A stretch of 64,000 bases of DNA from Polaromonas sp. AET17H-212 (GCF_002379085.1 NZ_NBZW01000014.1:52526-116525), one strand, 5' to 3'; numbered from the stretch's first letter, positions 35,430 through 44,884 are shown. Notes: generated from the letters alone by a model not told the origin. Translations and numbers: made by a program.

Positions 35430-36437
35430 TCAATCGAGCCTGGCGCCCGACGCCTTGACCGCCTGAGCCCAGCGCGGCATTTCCGCGGAGAGGAATTTGC
35501 CGAACTCCTCGCTGCCCATGAAGGCCGGGTCGGCGCCTTGGGTGATCATGCGGTTGCGGACCTCGGCGCTGGTCATGACCTGTTTGAAGGCATCGCTCAG
35601 TTTCGCGGTGACGTCCGCGGGCAACCCGGCCGGCGCCAGAAAGCCGTAAAAGCCGACCACTTCGAAATTTTTGATGCCCGACTCCATGACGGTGGGCACA
35701 TCGGGCAGGGCCGGGTTGCGCGCCTTGCTGGTGACGGCCAGGGCACGCACCTTGCCCTGCTTGTGGTACGCGGCCGCCTGCGGAATCGACTCGCCCATGA
35801 ACTGCACCTGGCCGCCCATCAGGTCGGTGAAGGCCGGGGCACTGCCGCGGTAGGGAATGTGCACCATGAACAGCCCGGTGGCGTTCTTGAACATTTCGGG
35901 CACCAGGTGGCTGATGCCGCCATTGCCGGCCGAGCCGTAGTTGATCTGGCCGGGGCGCGCGCGGGCGTAGTCGACAAATTCCTTCAGCGTGTTGACCGGC
36001 AGTTTGGGATTGACCAGCAGGGCCAGCGGCTGCATGGCGGTGCGGGCGATTGGCGTGAAGTCGCGCAGCGTGCTGTAGGGCAGCCGCGTGTACAGCGCCG
36101 GGTTGATGACCATCACGCCGGTGTTGGCCAGCATCAGGGTGTAGCCGTCGGGTGGGGCCTTCATCACGTCCTGCGCCCCGACCGTGCCGCCGGCGCCCGA
36201 CTTGTAGTCGATGATGACCGGCTGCCCCAGCACGGCCTGCAGCCGTTCGGTCAGCAGGCGTGCATGCTGGTCCAGCGGCCCGCCCGCCGGAAAACCGATC
36301 ACCACGCGGATGGGCTTGTCGGGAAAGGCGGCCAGCGCTGCGGACGCGGCCAGCGCGGAGGCAGCGACCAGGCAGGCCTTGATCAGCGTCCGTGGCCGCA
36401 GGGTGGGGAACAGGGCGTGGGCGGAAAAAAAGCGCAT
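35430..36437 (-). CDS. Bug/TctC family tripartite tricarboxylate receptor
   Basis: The ATG at 36437 gives 335 residues with a signal peptide (IKACLVAASALAASAALAA). The Bug fold follows: FPDKPIRVVIGFPAGGPLDQHARLL, GAGGTVGAQDVMKAPPDGYTL and INYGSAGNGGISHL. These periplasmic receptors bind carboxylates or aromatic acids with high affinity and are greatly expanded in Burkholderiales, mostly as orphans without TctAB, as here. The ligand is not predictable. An upstream ATG at 36566 is less likely because the signal peptide fits 36437. Confidence 0.92.
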   Translation of the reverse strand: MRFFSAHALFPTLRPRTLIKACLVAASALAASAALAAFPDKPIRVVIGFPAGGPLDQHARLLTERLQAVLGQPVIIDYKSGAGGTVGAQDVMKAPPDGYTLMLANTGVMVINPALYTRLPYSTLRDFTPIARTAMQPLALLVNPKLPVNTLKEFVDYARARPGQINYGSAGNGGISHLVPEMFKNATGLFMVHIPYRGSAPAFTDLMGGQVQFMGESIPQAAAYHKQGKVRALAVTSKARNPALPDVPTVMESGIKNFEVVGFYGFLAPAGLPADVTAKLSDAFKQVMTSAEVRNRMITQGADPAFMGSEEFGKFLSAEMPRWAQAVKASGARLD

Positions 36438-36650
36438 GGTGTTTCTTGGTGGTGTGGCCAGCCGGGAAATCGCAGCCGGCGCGGGCGGTGGAGGCAACGC
36501 TCCCGGCCCGGCCGCTGGCTGCGCGCAGGGTTTCATCATAGTCAGGCGAGGTCGCTCAGGCGACACTGTTTTATCAGGAGCTTCCCCGATGGACGGGCGG
36601 TACAGGTGGAGTAGGCTGTAGCTTCAATTTCCTGCAATCTGGAGCCCGAT

Positions 36651-38399
36651 TTGTCCGACCCGAAAACAGCTGCAATGGCAGCTAGCAAAAGCGCCGTCCC
36701 GCATACCCTGCATTACAAGGTCTGGCCCAAGCGCCTGCCGCACCGCATCACGGCACCGGCCACTTCGTTGTGGCACAACCTGGCGGTCAGCGCGCTGCGT
36801 TACCCGAACAAGGCGGCGCTGGTGTTTTTCGGGCGCGTCTTCACCTATGCCGAGGTGCTGGACAAAGCCGAGCGCCTGGCGGCCACGCTGCACGACATGG
36901 GTGTCAAAAAAGGCGACCGGGTGGTGCTGAACATGCAGAACTGCCCGCAATGGGTGATTGCCCACTTTGCCATCCTGCGGGCCAATGCCGTGGTGGTGCC
37001 GGTCAACCCGATGAACCGCGCCGAAGAGCTCAAGCACTACATCATCGACCCGGACGCCCGGGTGGCCATCACCGCGGCGGACCTGGCGCCCGAACTGGTC
37101 AAGGCCAACAGCCAGCTACCGCCCGGGCAGCAACTGCAACACCTGATCGTCACGCATTACAGCGATGCTTTTGATCTACAGGCCGAAGCGGCAGCATTGC
37201 CGCCGGCCTGGCAGGAGTGGCTGGGCACGCAGCACCCGGCACCGGCGGCCGGTGATTGCCAGGTCATGTCCTGGGCCGAGGCGCTGGCGCAGGGCGCGCA
37301 GGGCCGGCTGCCCGACCACACCGCCACGCCGCAGGACCTGGCGGTGCTGCCTTACACCAGCGGCACCACCGGCCTGCCCAAGGGCTGCATGCACACCCAT
37401 GCCAGCATCATGCACAACGCGGTGGCCAGCAGCCTGTGGGGCAACAGCACGCCGGAAAACACCGTGCTCTCGGTCGTGCCCATGTTCCACATCACCGGCA
37501 TGGTGTCGGTCATGCATGCCTCGATCTACGGCGGCGCCACGCTGGTCATCATGCCGCGCTGGGACCGCGAACTGGCGGGCCGGCTGATCTCCACATGGCG
37601 CGTGACCCACTGGACCAACATCCCGACCATGGTGATCGACCTGCTGGCCAGCCCGAACTTTGCAGAGTTTGATTTGAGCAGCCTGGTCTATATCGGCGGC
37701 GGCGGCGCGGCCATGCCGCAGGCCGTGGCCCAGCGCCTGTGGGAGCAGTACGGCCTGCGTTTTGCCGAAGGTTATGGCCTGACGGAAACCGCCGCACCCT
37801 CGCACAGCAACCCGCCCGACGCCACCAAGCAGCAGTGCCTGGGCGTGCCTTTTCTCAATGTCGATGCACGCGTGATCGACCCCTTGACACTGGAGGAAAT
37901 GCCGCTGGGCGAGCAGGGCGAAATCATCATGTGCGGGCCGCAGAATTTCTCCGGCTACTGGAAGCGGCCCGAGGCCACCGAGGCAGCCTTCATCGAGATC
38001 GACGGCAAGCGCTTCTTCCGCTCGGGCGACCTCGGGCGCGTCGATGAAGAGGGCTACTTCTTCATCACCGACCGGCTCAAACGCATGATCAACGCGTCGG
38101 GCTTCAAGGTCTGGCCGGCCGAGGTGGAGGCGTTGATGTTCAAGCACCCGGCCATCCAGGAGGCCTGCATCATTTCCACGCGCGACGCCTACCGCGGCGA
38201 GACCGTCAAGGCCGTGGTGGTGCTGCGGCAAAGCCACAAGGGACAGGTCAGCGAGGCCGACATCATCGACTGGTGCAAGGAGAACATGGCGGCCTACAAG
38301 TACCCGCGTGTCGTGCAGTTTGTCGATGCCCTGCCGAAAAGCGGCTCGGGCAAGGTGATGTGGCGGACCCTGCAGGAGGCGGAAGGCGCCACCGCCTGA
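36651..38399 (+). CDS. Acyl-CoA synthetase (AMP-dependent fatty-acid/carboxylate CoA ligase)
   Basis: The 582-residue enzyme starts at TTG (36651) behind GGAG. It shows the adenylate-forming motifs in order: P-loop YTSGTTGLPKG (about residue 235), the core EGYGLTETAAPSHSNPP, the hinge GDLGRVDEEGYFFITDRLKRMINASG and the C-terminal catalytic Lys in GSGKVMW. It activates a carboxylic acid to its CoA thioester through an acyl-adenylate. The length and the N-terminal YKVWPKRLPHRI segment suggest a medium- or long-chain substrate. No beta-oxidation genes are adjacent. Confidence 0.92.
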   Translation: MSDPKTAAMAASKSAVPHTLHYKVWPKRLPHRITAPATSLWHNLAVSALRYPNKAALVFFGRVFTYAEVLDKAERLAATLHDMGVKKGDRVVLNMQNCPQWVIAHFAILRANAVVVPVNPMNRAEELKHYIIDPDARVAITAADLAPELVKANSQLPPGQQLQHLIVTHYSDAFDLQAEAAALPPAWQEWLGTQHPAPAAGDCQVMSWAEALAQGAQGRLPDHTATPQDLAVLPYTSGTTGLPKGCMHTHASIMHNAVASSLWGNSTPENTVLSVVPMFHITGMVSVMHASIYGGATLVIMPRWDRELAGRLISTWRVTHWTNIPTMVIDLLASPNFAEFDLSSLVYIGGGGAAMPQAVAQRLWEQYGLRFAEGYGLTETAAPSHSNPPDATKQQCLGVPFLNVDARVIDPLTLEEMPLGEQGEIIMCGPQNFSGYWKRPEATEAAFIEIDGKRFFRSGDLGRVDEEGYFFITDRLKRMINASGFKVWPAEVEALMFKHPAIQEACIISTRDAYRGETVKAVVVLRQSHKGQVSEADIIDWCKENMAAYKYPRVVQFVDALPKSGSGKVMWRTLQEAEGATA

Positions 38400-38408
38400 G
38401 GTTTTTGA

Positions 38409-38465
38409 ATAAAAAGTGCCTGCAGCCCTTTATTGGCGCTCGCAGGCAGCTATCAAAACAAGAGC
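38409..38465 (+). repeat. Interspersed repeat copy R6
   Basis: It runs from ATAAAAAGTGCCTGCAGCCC to GGCAGCTATCAAAACAAGAG in the 162-nt gap between the acyl-CoA synthetase gene and the channel gene. It matches the shared layout of the other copies in forward orientation. Confidence 0.55.
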
Positions 38466-38561
38466 GTCCTGGAGGGCTCGGCGCGCGGCCGGCCAGATCG
38501 GTTAAGGTTCGTCTCCCGGACTTCGAACAGGTGCGACGCTCTGGAGGCGTCGCCTGCGCTC

Positions 38562-39455
38562 ATGGAACAAAACTCACCGCCCACCTCTGACCCCGTGTAC
38601 GACAAGCCGCCGGCCGGCTGGCGGCTGCGCCTGTACACCATCATTTTTGAAGCGGACACCCGCGCCGGACGCCTGTTCGACCAGGCCCTGATCGCCGTGA
38701 TCCTGCTCAGCATTGTGGTGGTGATGGCGGACAGCGTGCAGGCTGTGCACCAGGTGCATGGGCGTGCGCTCAACGGCCTGGAGTGGATTTTCACACTGCT
38801 GTTCACCGCCGAATACATTGCGCGCCTGCTGTGTGTGCGCCGGCCGCTGCAGTACGCCACCAGCTTCTTCGGCATCATCGACCTGGTCGCCGTGTTGCCG
38901 ACCTACCTGGCGCTGTTTTTCCCCGAGCTGCATGCGCTCATCGATGTGCGGGTGCTGCGCCTGCTGCGGGTGTTCCGCATCTTCAAACTGGCCGCCTATG
39001 TCGCCGAATACCAGTTTCTGGGGCGCGCTTTGGCCGCCAGCGGGCGCAAGATCCTGGTGTTCCTGTCGGCCGTGGTCATGGTGGTGCTGGTCATGGGCAC
39101 GGTGATGTACGTGGTCGAGGGGCCGGGCAACGGCTTCACCAGCATCCCGACCTCGGTCTACTGGGCGATCAGCACGGTGACAACCGTGGGTTTTGGCGAC
39201 ATCACGCCCAAGACCGACCTGGGCCGGCTGATTGCGTCTTTCATGATGCTGATGGGTTGGGGCATCCTGGCCGTGCCGACCGGCATCGTGACCGCGGAAA
39301 TGGCCGCGCAGCGGCGGCACCCGCTGCTTCAGACGCCGACCACACGCACTTGCCACGAGTGCCTGACCGAGGGCCACGCCGCCGACGCGAATTTCTGCTT
39401 CAACTGCGGCGCCCGGCTGCCGCCTTACCAGCAGCAGGCCGGCAAGGCGTCCTGA
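38562..39455 (+). CDS. Voltage-gated potassium channel with C-terminal zinc ribbon
   Basis: The ATG at 38562 gives 297 residues. Six membrane segments are visible, including an Arg-rich S4 (RVLRLLRVFRIFK) and the K+ selectivity filter TVGFGD. After S6 the C-terminal tail carries two CXXC pairs (CHECLTEGHAADANFCFNCG), a treble-clef or zinc-ribbon knuckle not found in the classic KvAP/Kch proteins. It would conduct K+ out of the cell on depolarisation, and the zinc ribbon may regulate gating or assembly. GGAG is about 15 nt upstream, rather far. An in-frame extension to 38433 overlaps the repeat and is unlikely. Confidence 0.92.
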   Translation: MEQNSPPTSDPVYDKPPAGWRLRLYTIIFEADTRAGRLFDQALIAVILLSIVVVMADSVQAVHQVHGRALNGLEWIFTLLFTAEYIARLLCVRRPLQYATSFFGIIDLVAVLPTYLALFFPELHALIDVRVLRLLRVFRIFKLAAYVAEYQFLGRALAASGRKILVFLSAVVMVVLVMGTVMYVVEGPGNGFTSIPTSVYWAISTVTTVGFGDITPKTDLGRLIASFMMLMGWGILAVPTGIVTAEMAAQRRHPLLQTPTTRTCHECLTEGHAADANFCFNCGARLPPYQQQAGKAS

Positions 39456-39481
39456 CGGTTGGCCTCAAGCCCGACAGGCTC

Positions 39482-40039
39482 CTAGCCGCCGGCCGTGAGC
39501 CGGATCGGTGTGATCTCGACCGACTCGCTGCCGGTGCTCATCCAGACCGTGCCATCCTGGATCGTCACCTGCAGCTGCATGGTGCGGTTGGCCAGTTTGG
39601 CCAGCGCCTGGCTTTGCGCCGCCTCGATCTGCCAGACCACCAGGTTGGCGGCGCGGGTCAGCTTGCTTTCGATGGCCTTCCACCACACTGGCGTGCTGCT
39701 GGCAAAGCTGTAGACGGTGACACGTTCGGCGCGTCCGGCGGCGCGCATCAGGCGCTTGTCGTCGGGCTGGCCAACGTCGATCCAGTGCAGGATCTGGTCG
39801 GTGTAGTCCTTGTGCCAGAGGGCTGCCTCGTCGACATCCCACAGGTCCTTGGCGAACTCCAGCTTGCCCTTGTTGTCATCGGCCGTCACGTTGAGCGCAA
39901 AAGCCAGCAGCCGGATCATCATGCGTTCATCGGCCTCGGAGGGGTGGCGCGCGATCGTGACGTTGTGGTCGGCATAGACGCCGCGGTCCATGTCGGCAAT
40001 CGCCAGTTGTGCTTTGTAGATGGTGGCTTTGAGTGCCAT
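39482..40039 (-). CDS. yaeQ: YaeQ family protein
   Basis: The 185-residue protein matches YaeQ along its length: MALKATIYKAQLAIADMDRG at the start, then HPSEADERMMIRLLAFAL, DEAALWHKD and ILHWIDVGQPD. The fold is related to PD-(D/E)XK nucleases, and the conserved HPSE-DER-MMIRL and ALWxKD blocks are visible. E. coli YaeQ was first reported as a suppressor of rfaH defects, but its true reaction is unclear. It is a single gene between the channel gene and a divergent monooxygenase gene. Confidence 0.93.
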   Translation of the reverse strand: MALKATIYKAQLAIADMDRGVYADHNVTIARHPSEADERMMIRLLAFALNVTADDNKGKLEFAKDLWDVDEAALWHKDYTDQILHWIDVGQPDDKRLMRAAGRAERVTVYSFASSTPVWWKAIESKLTRAANLVVWQIEAAQSQALAKLANRTMQLQVTIQDGTVWMSTGSESVEITPIRLTAGG

Positions 40040-40142
40040 GGCGGGTCTGCTGGTTGGGTGAGGGGCGGGCGGTAACCCCCTATTGGAACAGACCTTTGTG
40101 CGACCGCCTGTCCGGAAGCGGCAGGCTGGCTATAGTTCATGC

Positions 40143-41156
40143 ATGATCCGTTTGTCCGTTCTTGACCAGTCCGTCGCCGTTACCGGCCGCAGCGAAGACG
40201 CTTCCATCCGCGAAACGCTGGCGCTTGCGCAGCACTGCGAGGGCCTCGGCTACGACCGTTTCTGGGTCAGCGAGCACCACAGCCACCCGACGATTGTCGG
40301 CAGCGCCCCCGAGGTGCTGATGGCCGCGATCGCCGCCACCACGCAGCGCATCCGCATCGGCAGTGCCGGCGTGATGCTGCCGCATTATTCAGCGCTCAAG
40401 GTCGCCGAGCAGTTCCGCGTGCTGGAGGCGCTGGCCCCGGGTCGCATCGACCTCGGTGTCGGGCGTGCGCCGGGCTCGGACGGGCGCACGGCCCAGCTGC
40501 TCAACCCGAATGCGCGTCACGCGGCCGATGATTTTCCCCGGCAGGTGCGTGAACTGCAGGCCTGGGTCGGCGGCGTCGACCTGCCCGAGGGCCACCCCGG
40601 CCGCGGCGTGACGGCCAACCCGACCGGGCCGGGCGCGCCCACACTGTGGATGCTGGGCAGCTCGAATTACGGCGCGCAGCTGGCGGCGCATTACGGCCTG
40701 CCCTATGCGTTTGCGTACTTCATCACCGACGGCCAGGGGGCCGAAGAGGCGCTGGCCATTTACCGCGAGCTGTACCGGCCCAGCGCGCTACATCCCGAAC
40801 CGCAGCCCGCGCTGTGTGTGTGGGCGCTGGCCGCTGACACCGAGGACCAAGCCTGGCAGCTTTTCACCAGCCGCGAGCGCTGGAAAATCGACCGCAACCA
40901 GGGTGCGCTGGGACCGCTGCAGTCACCGGCGGAAGTCGCGCAGCGGCCTTACGGCACGGCCGAGCAGGCCGAGGCCGACCGGCTGCGGCGCACGGCGCTG
41001 GTCGGCAGTGCCGGGCAGGTGGCCGGCAAGCTGCGTGCGCTCTCCGACACCCTGCAGGTCGAGGAGCTGGTGGTCATCACCTGGACGCATGACCCGGTGG
41101 CGCGCCGCCGCTCCTACGAATTGCTGGCGCAGGCGTTGGGCGCCGCCCCGGCCTGA
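40143..41156 (+). CDS. LLM-class (luciferase-like) flavin-dependent oxidoreductase
   Basis: The 337-residue TIM-barrel protein shows the features of this family: LDQSVAVTGRSEDASIRETL, YDRFWVSEHHSHPTIVGSAPE, IRIGSAGVMLPHYSALKVAEQF and LGVGRAPGSDG. The substrate is unknown; members oxidise aldehydes, alkanesulfonates, amines and others with FMNH2. I use the ATG at 40143, since the frame upstream contains no ribosome binding site. It precedes a MetE-like gene by 55 nt. Confidence 0.9.
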   Translation: MIRLSVLDQSVAVTGRSEDASIRETLALAQHCEGLGYDRFWVSEHHSHPTIVGSAPEVLMAAIAATTQRIRIGSAGVMLPHYSALKVAEQFRVLEALAPGRIDLGVGRAPGSDGRTAQLLNPNARHAADDFPRQVRELQAWVGGVDLPEGHPGRGVTANPTGPGAPTLWMLGSSNYGAQLAAHYGLPYAFAYFITDGQGAEEALAIYRELYRPSALHPEPQPALCVWALAADTEDQAWQLFTSRERWKIDRNQGALGPLQSPAEVAQRPYGTAEQAEADRLRRTALVGSAGQVAGKLRALSDTLQVEELVVITWTHDPVARRRSYELLAQALGAAPA

Positions 41157-41211
41157 GCCCATCACGCCATCAGACAATAACCCCATGAGACAACAACCCG
41201 AGGACCCCGCC

Positions 41212-42246
41212 ATGACTGCTCCCCTGTTCAGCGCCACCATTGCCGGCAGCCTGCCCAAACCCGCCTGGCTGTCGGAAACCCAAAAACTCTGGCCGCAGTG
41301 GAAGGCCGAAGGCGCCGAACTGGCGCAGGCCAAGGCCGATGCCACGCTGCTGTGGATCAAGGCGCAGGAGGATGCCGGCCTGGATGTCATTGGTGACGGC
41401 GAGCAGTCGCGCCAGCATTTTGTGCACGGCTTTCTCGAGCAGGTCGAAGGCATCGACTTCGAGCACAAGGTCAAGATGGGCATACGCAACAACCGCTATG
41501 ACGCCATGCTGCCGCAGGTCGTGTCGGCGCTCAAACTCAAGGGGCGTGTGCATGCGGCCGAGGCGCAACTGCTGCGCGCGCACACGACCAGAAAGATCAA
41601 GTTCACCTTGCCCGGCCCGATGACGATTGTCGATACCGTGGCCGACCAGTTTTATGGCGACCGCGTGAAGATGGCCATGGCGTTCGCCGAGCTGCTGAAC
41701 CAGGAGGCGCTGGCACTGCAGGCCGACGGCGTGGACATCATCCAGTTCGACGAACCGGCCTTCAACGTCTACATGAAGGACGCCGCCGACTGGGGCGTGA
41801 AGGCGCTCGAGCGTGCCGCGCAGGGCCTGACCTGCACGACGGCGGTGCACATCTGCTACGGCTACGGCATCAAGGCGAACGACGACTGGAAGAAAACACT
41901 GGGCGAAGAATGGCGCCAGTATGAGCAAATCCTTCCCGCGCTCGCCAAAAGCAGCATCCAGCAGGTCAGCCTCGAGTGTTACCACTCGCATGTGCCGCCG
42001 CACCTGATGGCCCTGCTCGAAGGCAAGGACGTGATGGTCGGTGTGATCGACGTGGCGAGCGACGAGATTGAAACCCCCGAGCAGATTGCCGACACCATCG
42101 GCGAGGCCCTCAAGTACGTGCCGAAAAACCGCCTGCTGCCCTGCACCAATTGCGGCCTGGCGCCCATGGACCGCGAGGTGGCCCTGAAGAAGCTGCAGGC
42201 GTTGGCCCAGGGTGCGGCACTGGCGCGCGAGCGTTACGGCGCCTGA
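41212..42246 (+). CDS. MetE C-terminal-domain-like methyltransferase (methionine synthase II family)
   Basis: The 344-residue protein corresponds to the catalytic half of cobalamin-independent methionine synthase. The zinc ligands can be placed: His and Cys in AVHICYGYG, Glu in QVSLECYHSH and Cys in PCTNCGLAP. A GDGEQSRQHFVHGF block near the start is typical. Because the N-terminal half is absent it may act with another methyl donor or on another thiol acceptor rather than homocysteine with folate. GAGG at 41200-41203 supports the ATG at 41212 over 41185. Confidence 0.88.
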   Translation: MTAPLFSATIAGSLPKPAWLSETQKLWPQWKAEGAELAQAKADATLLWIKAQEDAGLDVIGDGEQSRQHFVHGFLEQVEGIDFEHKVKMGIRNNRYDAMLPQVVSALKLKGRVHAAEAQLLRAHTTRKIKFTLPGPMTIVDTVADQFYGDRVKMAMAFAELLNQEALALQADGVDIIQFDEPAFNVYMKDAADWGVKALERAAQGLTCTTAVHICYGYGIKANDDWKKTLGEEWRQYEQILPALAKSSIQQVSLECYHSHVPPHLMALLEGKDVMVGVIDVASDEIETPEQIADTIGEALKYVPKNRLLPCTNCGLAPMDREVALKKLQALAQGAALARERYGA

Positions 42247-42256
42247 GGCGGGCGCC

Positions 42257-43438
42257 GTGACCGAACTGGCTTTTGCTGCGCCCGCCGAGGTCGGCCTGTG
42301 CCCTGAGCGCCTGCAGCGCCTGCTGGCCGTGTTGCAGGCCGACATCGACCGTGGCCGACTGCCCGGCGCGGTGGCGCTGGTGGCGCGCCGCGGCCAGGTC
42401 GCCCTGTTCGAAAGCCTGGGCCGGCAGGACCCGGCTGCAGGCAGCCCGATGACCCGCGATTCGATTTTCCGCATCTACTCCATGACCAAACCCTTGGTGT
42501 CGGTGGCGGTGATGATGCTTTTGGAGCAGGGCAGGCTGCTGCTCAGTGACCCGGTGGCCAGGCACCTGCCGGAATTTGCCAACCAGAAGGTTGCCGTGGA
42601 GCGGGGCGGCCAGGTGACGCTGGCCGATGTCCAGCGGCCCGCCACCGTGCAGGACTTGCTGCGCCACACGGCCGGCCTGACCTATGAATTTTTGGGAAGC
42701 GCCGACGTGCAGCGCCAGTATGCCAAGCTGCAGATGGGCTCGCGCGAGCGCAGCAATGCGGAGTTTTCCAGGGTGCTGGCCGGCTTGCCGCTGATGTACC
42801 AGCCCGGCAGCGTCTGGGAATACAGCCGTGCGACGGACGTGCTGGGGCGGCTGGTCGAAGTGCTCAGCGGCCAGGCCCTGGGCGAGTACCTGCACCGCCA
42901 CATCTTCGTTCCGCTGGGCATGGACGACACCGGTTTTTCGGTGGACCAGGCCCATCACCCGCGGATTGCCGAGCCCTTTGCACACGACCCGGACGGTGGT
43001 GTGCCGATGCGCGTGCTGGAGCCGCGCCGCGCGGCGGCCATGGAAAGTGGTGGTGGTGGCCTGTTGTCCACGGCCATGGACTACGCGCGGTTTCTGCAGT
43101 TCATGCGCAACCGGGGCGAACTCGATGGCGTGCGCCTGCTGGGTTCGCGTACCGTGGACTTCATGACAGCCGACCACCTGGGCGCCATCCCCGTCACGGG
43201 TGACGTGTTGCCGCCTGGTTATGGCTTCGGCCTCGGCTTTGCCGTGCGCACCGCGACCGGCATCGCGTCCGTGCACGGCTCCAGGGGCCTGTATTACTGG
43301 GGAGGCATCGCCGGCACCACGTTTTTTGTGGACCCGGCCGAAGACCTGTATGCGGTGCTGATGATCCAGGCGCCCAACCAGCGTGACCACTACCGGCCGC
43401 TGTTTCGCAGCCTGGTGTACGCTGCCCTGCTGGATTAG
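42257..43438 (+). CDS. Serine hydrolase of the class C beta-lactamase fold
   Basis: Starting at GTG (42257), 10 nt after the MetE-like stop, the 393-residue protein has the catalytic SxxK motif (RIYSMTKPLVS), an EYSRATDVLGRL segment in the place of YxN, and an HGSRG motif near the C-terminus in place of the KTG triad. It has no signal peptide, so a cytoplasmic esterase or lactonase role is more likely than a beta-lactamase. It may form an operon with the MetE-like enzyme. Confidence 0.88.
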   Translation: MTELAFAAPAEVGLCPERLQRLLAVLQADIDRGRLPGAVALVARRGQVALFESLGRQDPAAGSPMTRDSIFRIYSMTKPLVSVAVMMLLEQGRLLLSDPVARHLPEFANQKVAVERGGQVTLADVQRPATVQDLLRHTAGLTYEFLGSADVQRQYAKLQMGSRERSNAEFSRVLAGLPLMYQPGSVWEYSRATDVLGRLVEVLSGQALGEYLHRHIFVPLGMDDTGFSVDQAHHPRIAEPFAHDPDGGVPMRVLEPRRAAAMESGGGGLLSTAMDYARFLQFMRNRGELDGVRLLGSRTVDFMTADHLGAIPVTGDVLPPGYGFGLGFAVRTATGIASVHGSRGLYYWGGIAGTTFFVDPAEDLYAVLMIQAPNQRDHYRPLFRSLVYAALLD

Positions 43439-43478
43439 AAATTGCTGGACCAGAAACTGGTTTTTCCGGAGACACACC

Positions 43479-43994
43479 ATGAGCCACGACACCGGCCACA
43501 GCCATCCCCACACGCACAGCCACGCGCCCGAAGGCACCGACTGGAAACATGACGGTGTGCGCGTGATCCCTGGGGGGCAACTGGACGGCAACGTGCCGTC
43601 CACGCCCGGCATGGACCGCAAGGCGGCGATCAATTTCGCCCGCGTCGGTGCGCAAAAGCTCTGGGCCGGCACCGTCACCATCCATGCCAACGCCAAGACC
43701 GGCGCGCACCACCATGGCCACCTGGAAAGCGTGATTTACGTCGTCCGCGGCCGGGCCCGCATGCGCTGGGGCGAGCACCTGGAGTTCACCGCCGAGGCCG
43801 GCCCGGGCGACTTCATTTATGTGCCGCCCTATGTGCCGCACCAGGAAATCAACGCGAGTCCGACCGAGCTGCTCGAGTGTGTGCTCTGCCGCAGCGACGG
43901 CGAAGCGGTGGCCATCAACCTCGATATCGCGCCGGTCGAGAAGCCCGAGCAGGTGTTGTGGATTGATCCGACCCACCCCCACGGTGGTGTGTAA
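43479..43994 (+). CDS. Cupin domain protein with His-rich N-terminus
   Basis: This 171-residue protein starts with a His run (GHSHPHTHSH) and carries a single cupin barrel. Motif 1 is in GAHHHGHLESVIYVVRG and motif 2 in GDFIYVPPYVPHQEIN, so the three His and Glu metal ligands are present. The function of cupins of this size is varied (isomerase, dioxygenase or binding). It follows the serine hydrolase gene by 40 nt in the same direction. Metal binding is likely, reaction unknown. Confidence 0.88.
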   Translation: MSHDTGHSHPHTHSHAPEGTDWKHDGVRVIPGGQLDGNVPSTPGMDRKAAINFARVGAQKLWAGTVTIHANAKTGAHHHGHLESVIYVVRGRARMRWGEHLEFTAEAGPGDFIYVPPYVPHQEINASPTELLECVLCRSDGEAVAINLDIAPVEKPEQVLWIDPTHPHGGV

Positions 43995-44161
43995 AGCGCA
44001 GGTCAAGCTGCGGTGAGCAGCGGGTGAAGCTGTGCGCGAGTGTGCAATAAGACACACTTTGGGACGGGTCGCGCTAACCTTCCCTTACGAATGTCACCTC
44101 GTCCTACATCCGCGTTCACATGAGTTGGTTACAACTGAGGCTCAACCAAGGAGTACCCATC

Positions 44162-44842
44162 ATGGATACAAACAACCAGACACCAGCCACCCCCGGCAGC
44201 CAGCCCGCTTTCTCGCAACGCATGCAGCACAGCAAATCGCTGATCGCGATTGTGGCCGTGCTCGGGGTCACCGTGATGGCGCTCGCCGCCGCACTCGTGG
44301 TCAACCGTTCTGACGCGCAGCCGGGCGGCACCGAGGCCCTCGCCCCAACGACACAATCCAGCACTTCCACCAAGCTGGCCAGCAACAGCACGACCAGCAC
44401 CAACAGCACCAGGCCGGCACCAGCCAAGCCGGTCGTCCAGCCCCGGCCTGTTGTCGTGGCCCAGGCACCGGCGCCCAAGCCCGTGGTCTGCGCCGACTGC
44501 GGCACGGTGGAAGCCGTGACTGCCGTTCAGCGCCAGGGCGAAGTCAACGGCGTGGCTGTGGGCAACACCACCGTCGGCCTGGGCACCGTCGCGGGCGGCG
44601 TGGTCGGCGGCCTGTTGGGCAACCAGGTGGGCGGCGGCAACGGCAAGACGGCCATGACGGTGCTCGGCGTCGCCGGCGGTGCGTTTGCCGGCAACCAGAT
44701 CGAGAAAAACATGAAGAAAGTCACCGTCTACCAGGTGCGCGTGCGCATGAACGACGGTTCGACCCGCAACGTGGAAGTGTCCAGCTCGATCCCCGTGGGC
44801 TCCCGCGTGATTGTTGAAGGCAACAACCTGCGCATGGCCTGA
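44162..44842 (+). CDS. Glycine-zipper (2TM/17-kDa antigen-like) membrane protein
   Basis: The 226-residue product has an N-terminal membrane helix (LIAIVAVLGVTVMALAAALVV), a Ser/Thr/Pro-rich linker (residues about 60-115), and a CADCGTVEAV segment. The glycine zipper follows (GLGTVAGGVVGGLLGNQVGGG then GAFAGNQIEK), with a beta-rich end that reads YQVRVRMNDGS. Proteins with this domain are envelope-associated. AAGGAG lies 8 nt before the ATG. An ideal terminator follows at 44885, so it ends a transcription unit. Confidence 0.9.
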   Translation: MDTNNQTPATPGSQPAFSQRMQHSKSLIAIVAVLGVTVMALAAALVVNRSDAQPGGTEALAPTTQSSTSTKLASNSTTSTNSTRPAPAKPVVQPRPVVVAQAPAPKPVVCADCGTVEAVTAVQRQGEVNGVAVGNTTVGLGTVAGGVVGGLLGNQVGGGNGKTAMTVLGVAGGAFAGNQIEKNMKKVTVYQVRVRMNDGSTRNVEVSSSIPVGSRVIVEGNNLRMA

Positions 44843-44884
44843 TGGGTCGCCGCCTTGGCGGCGCGATTTCTCACAGAATCTCGA

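Noticed and set aside
37160..37195. Resemblance to the interspersed repeat inside the acyl-CoA synthetase gene
   Set aside because: Only a short GATGCTTTTGATCTACAGG stretch is similar and the GCTAT...ATAGC core is missing; the protein alignment is intact.
42257..43438. A true antibiotic-hydrolysing beta-lactamase
   Set aside because: There is no signal peptide and the second and third active-site motifs are not those of class C beta-lactamases; an esterase-like hydrolase is more likely.
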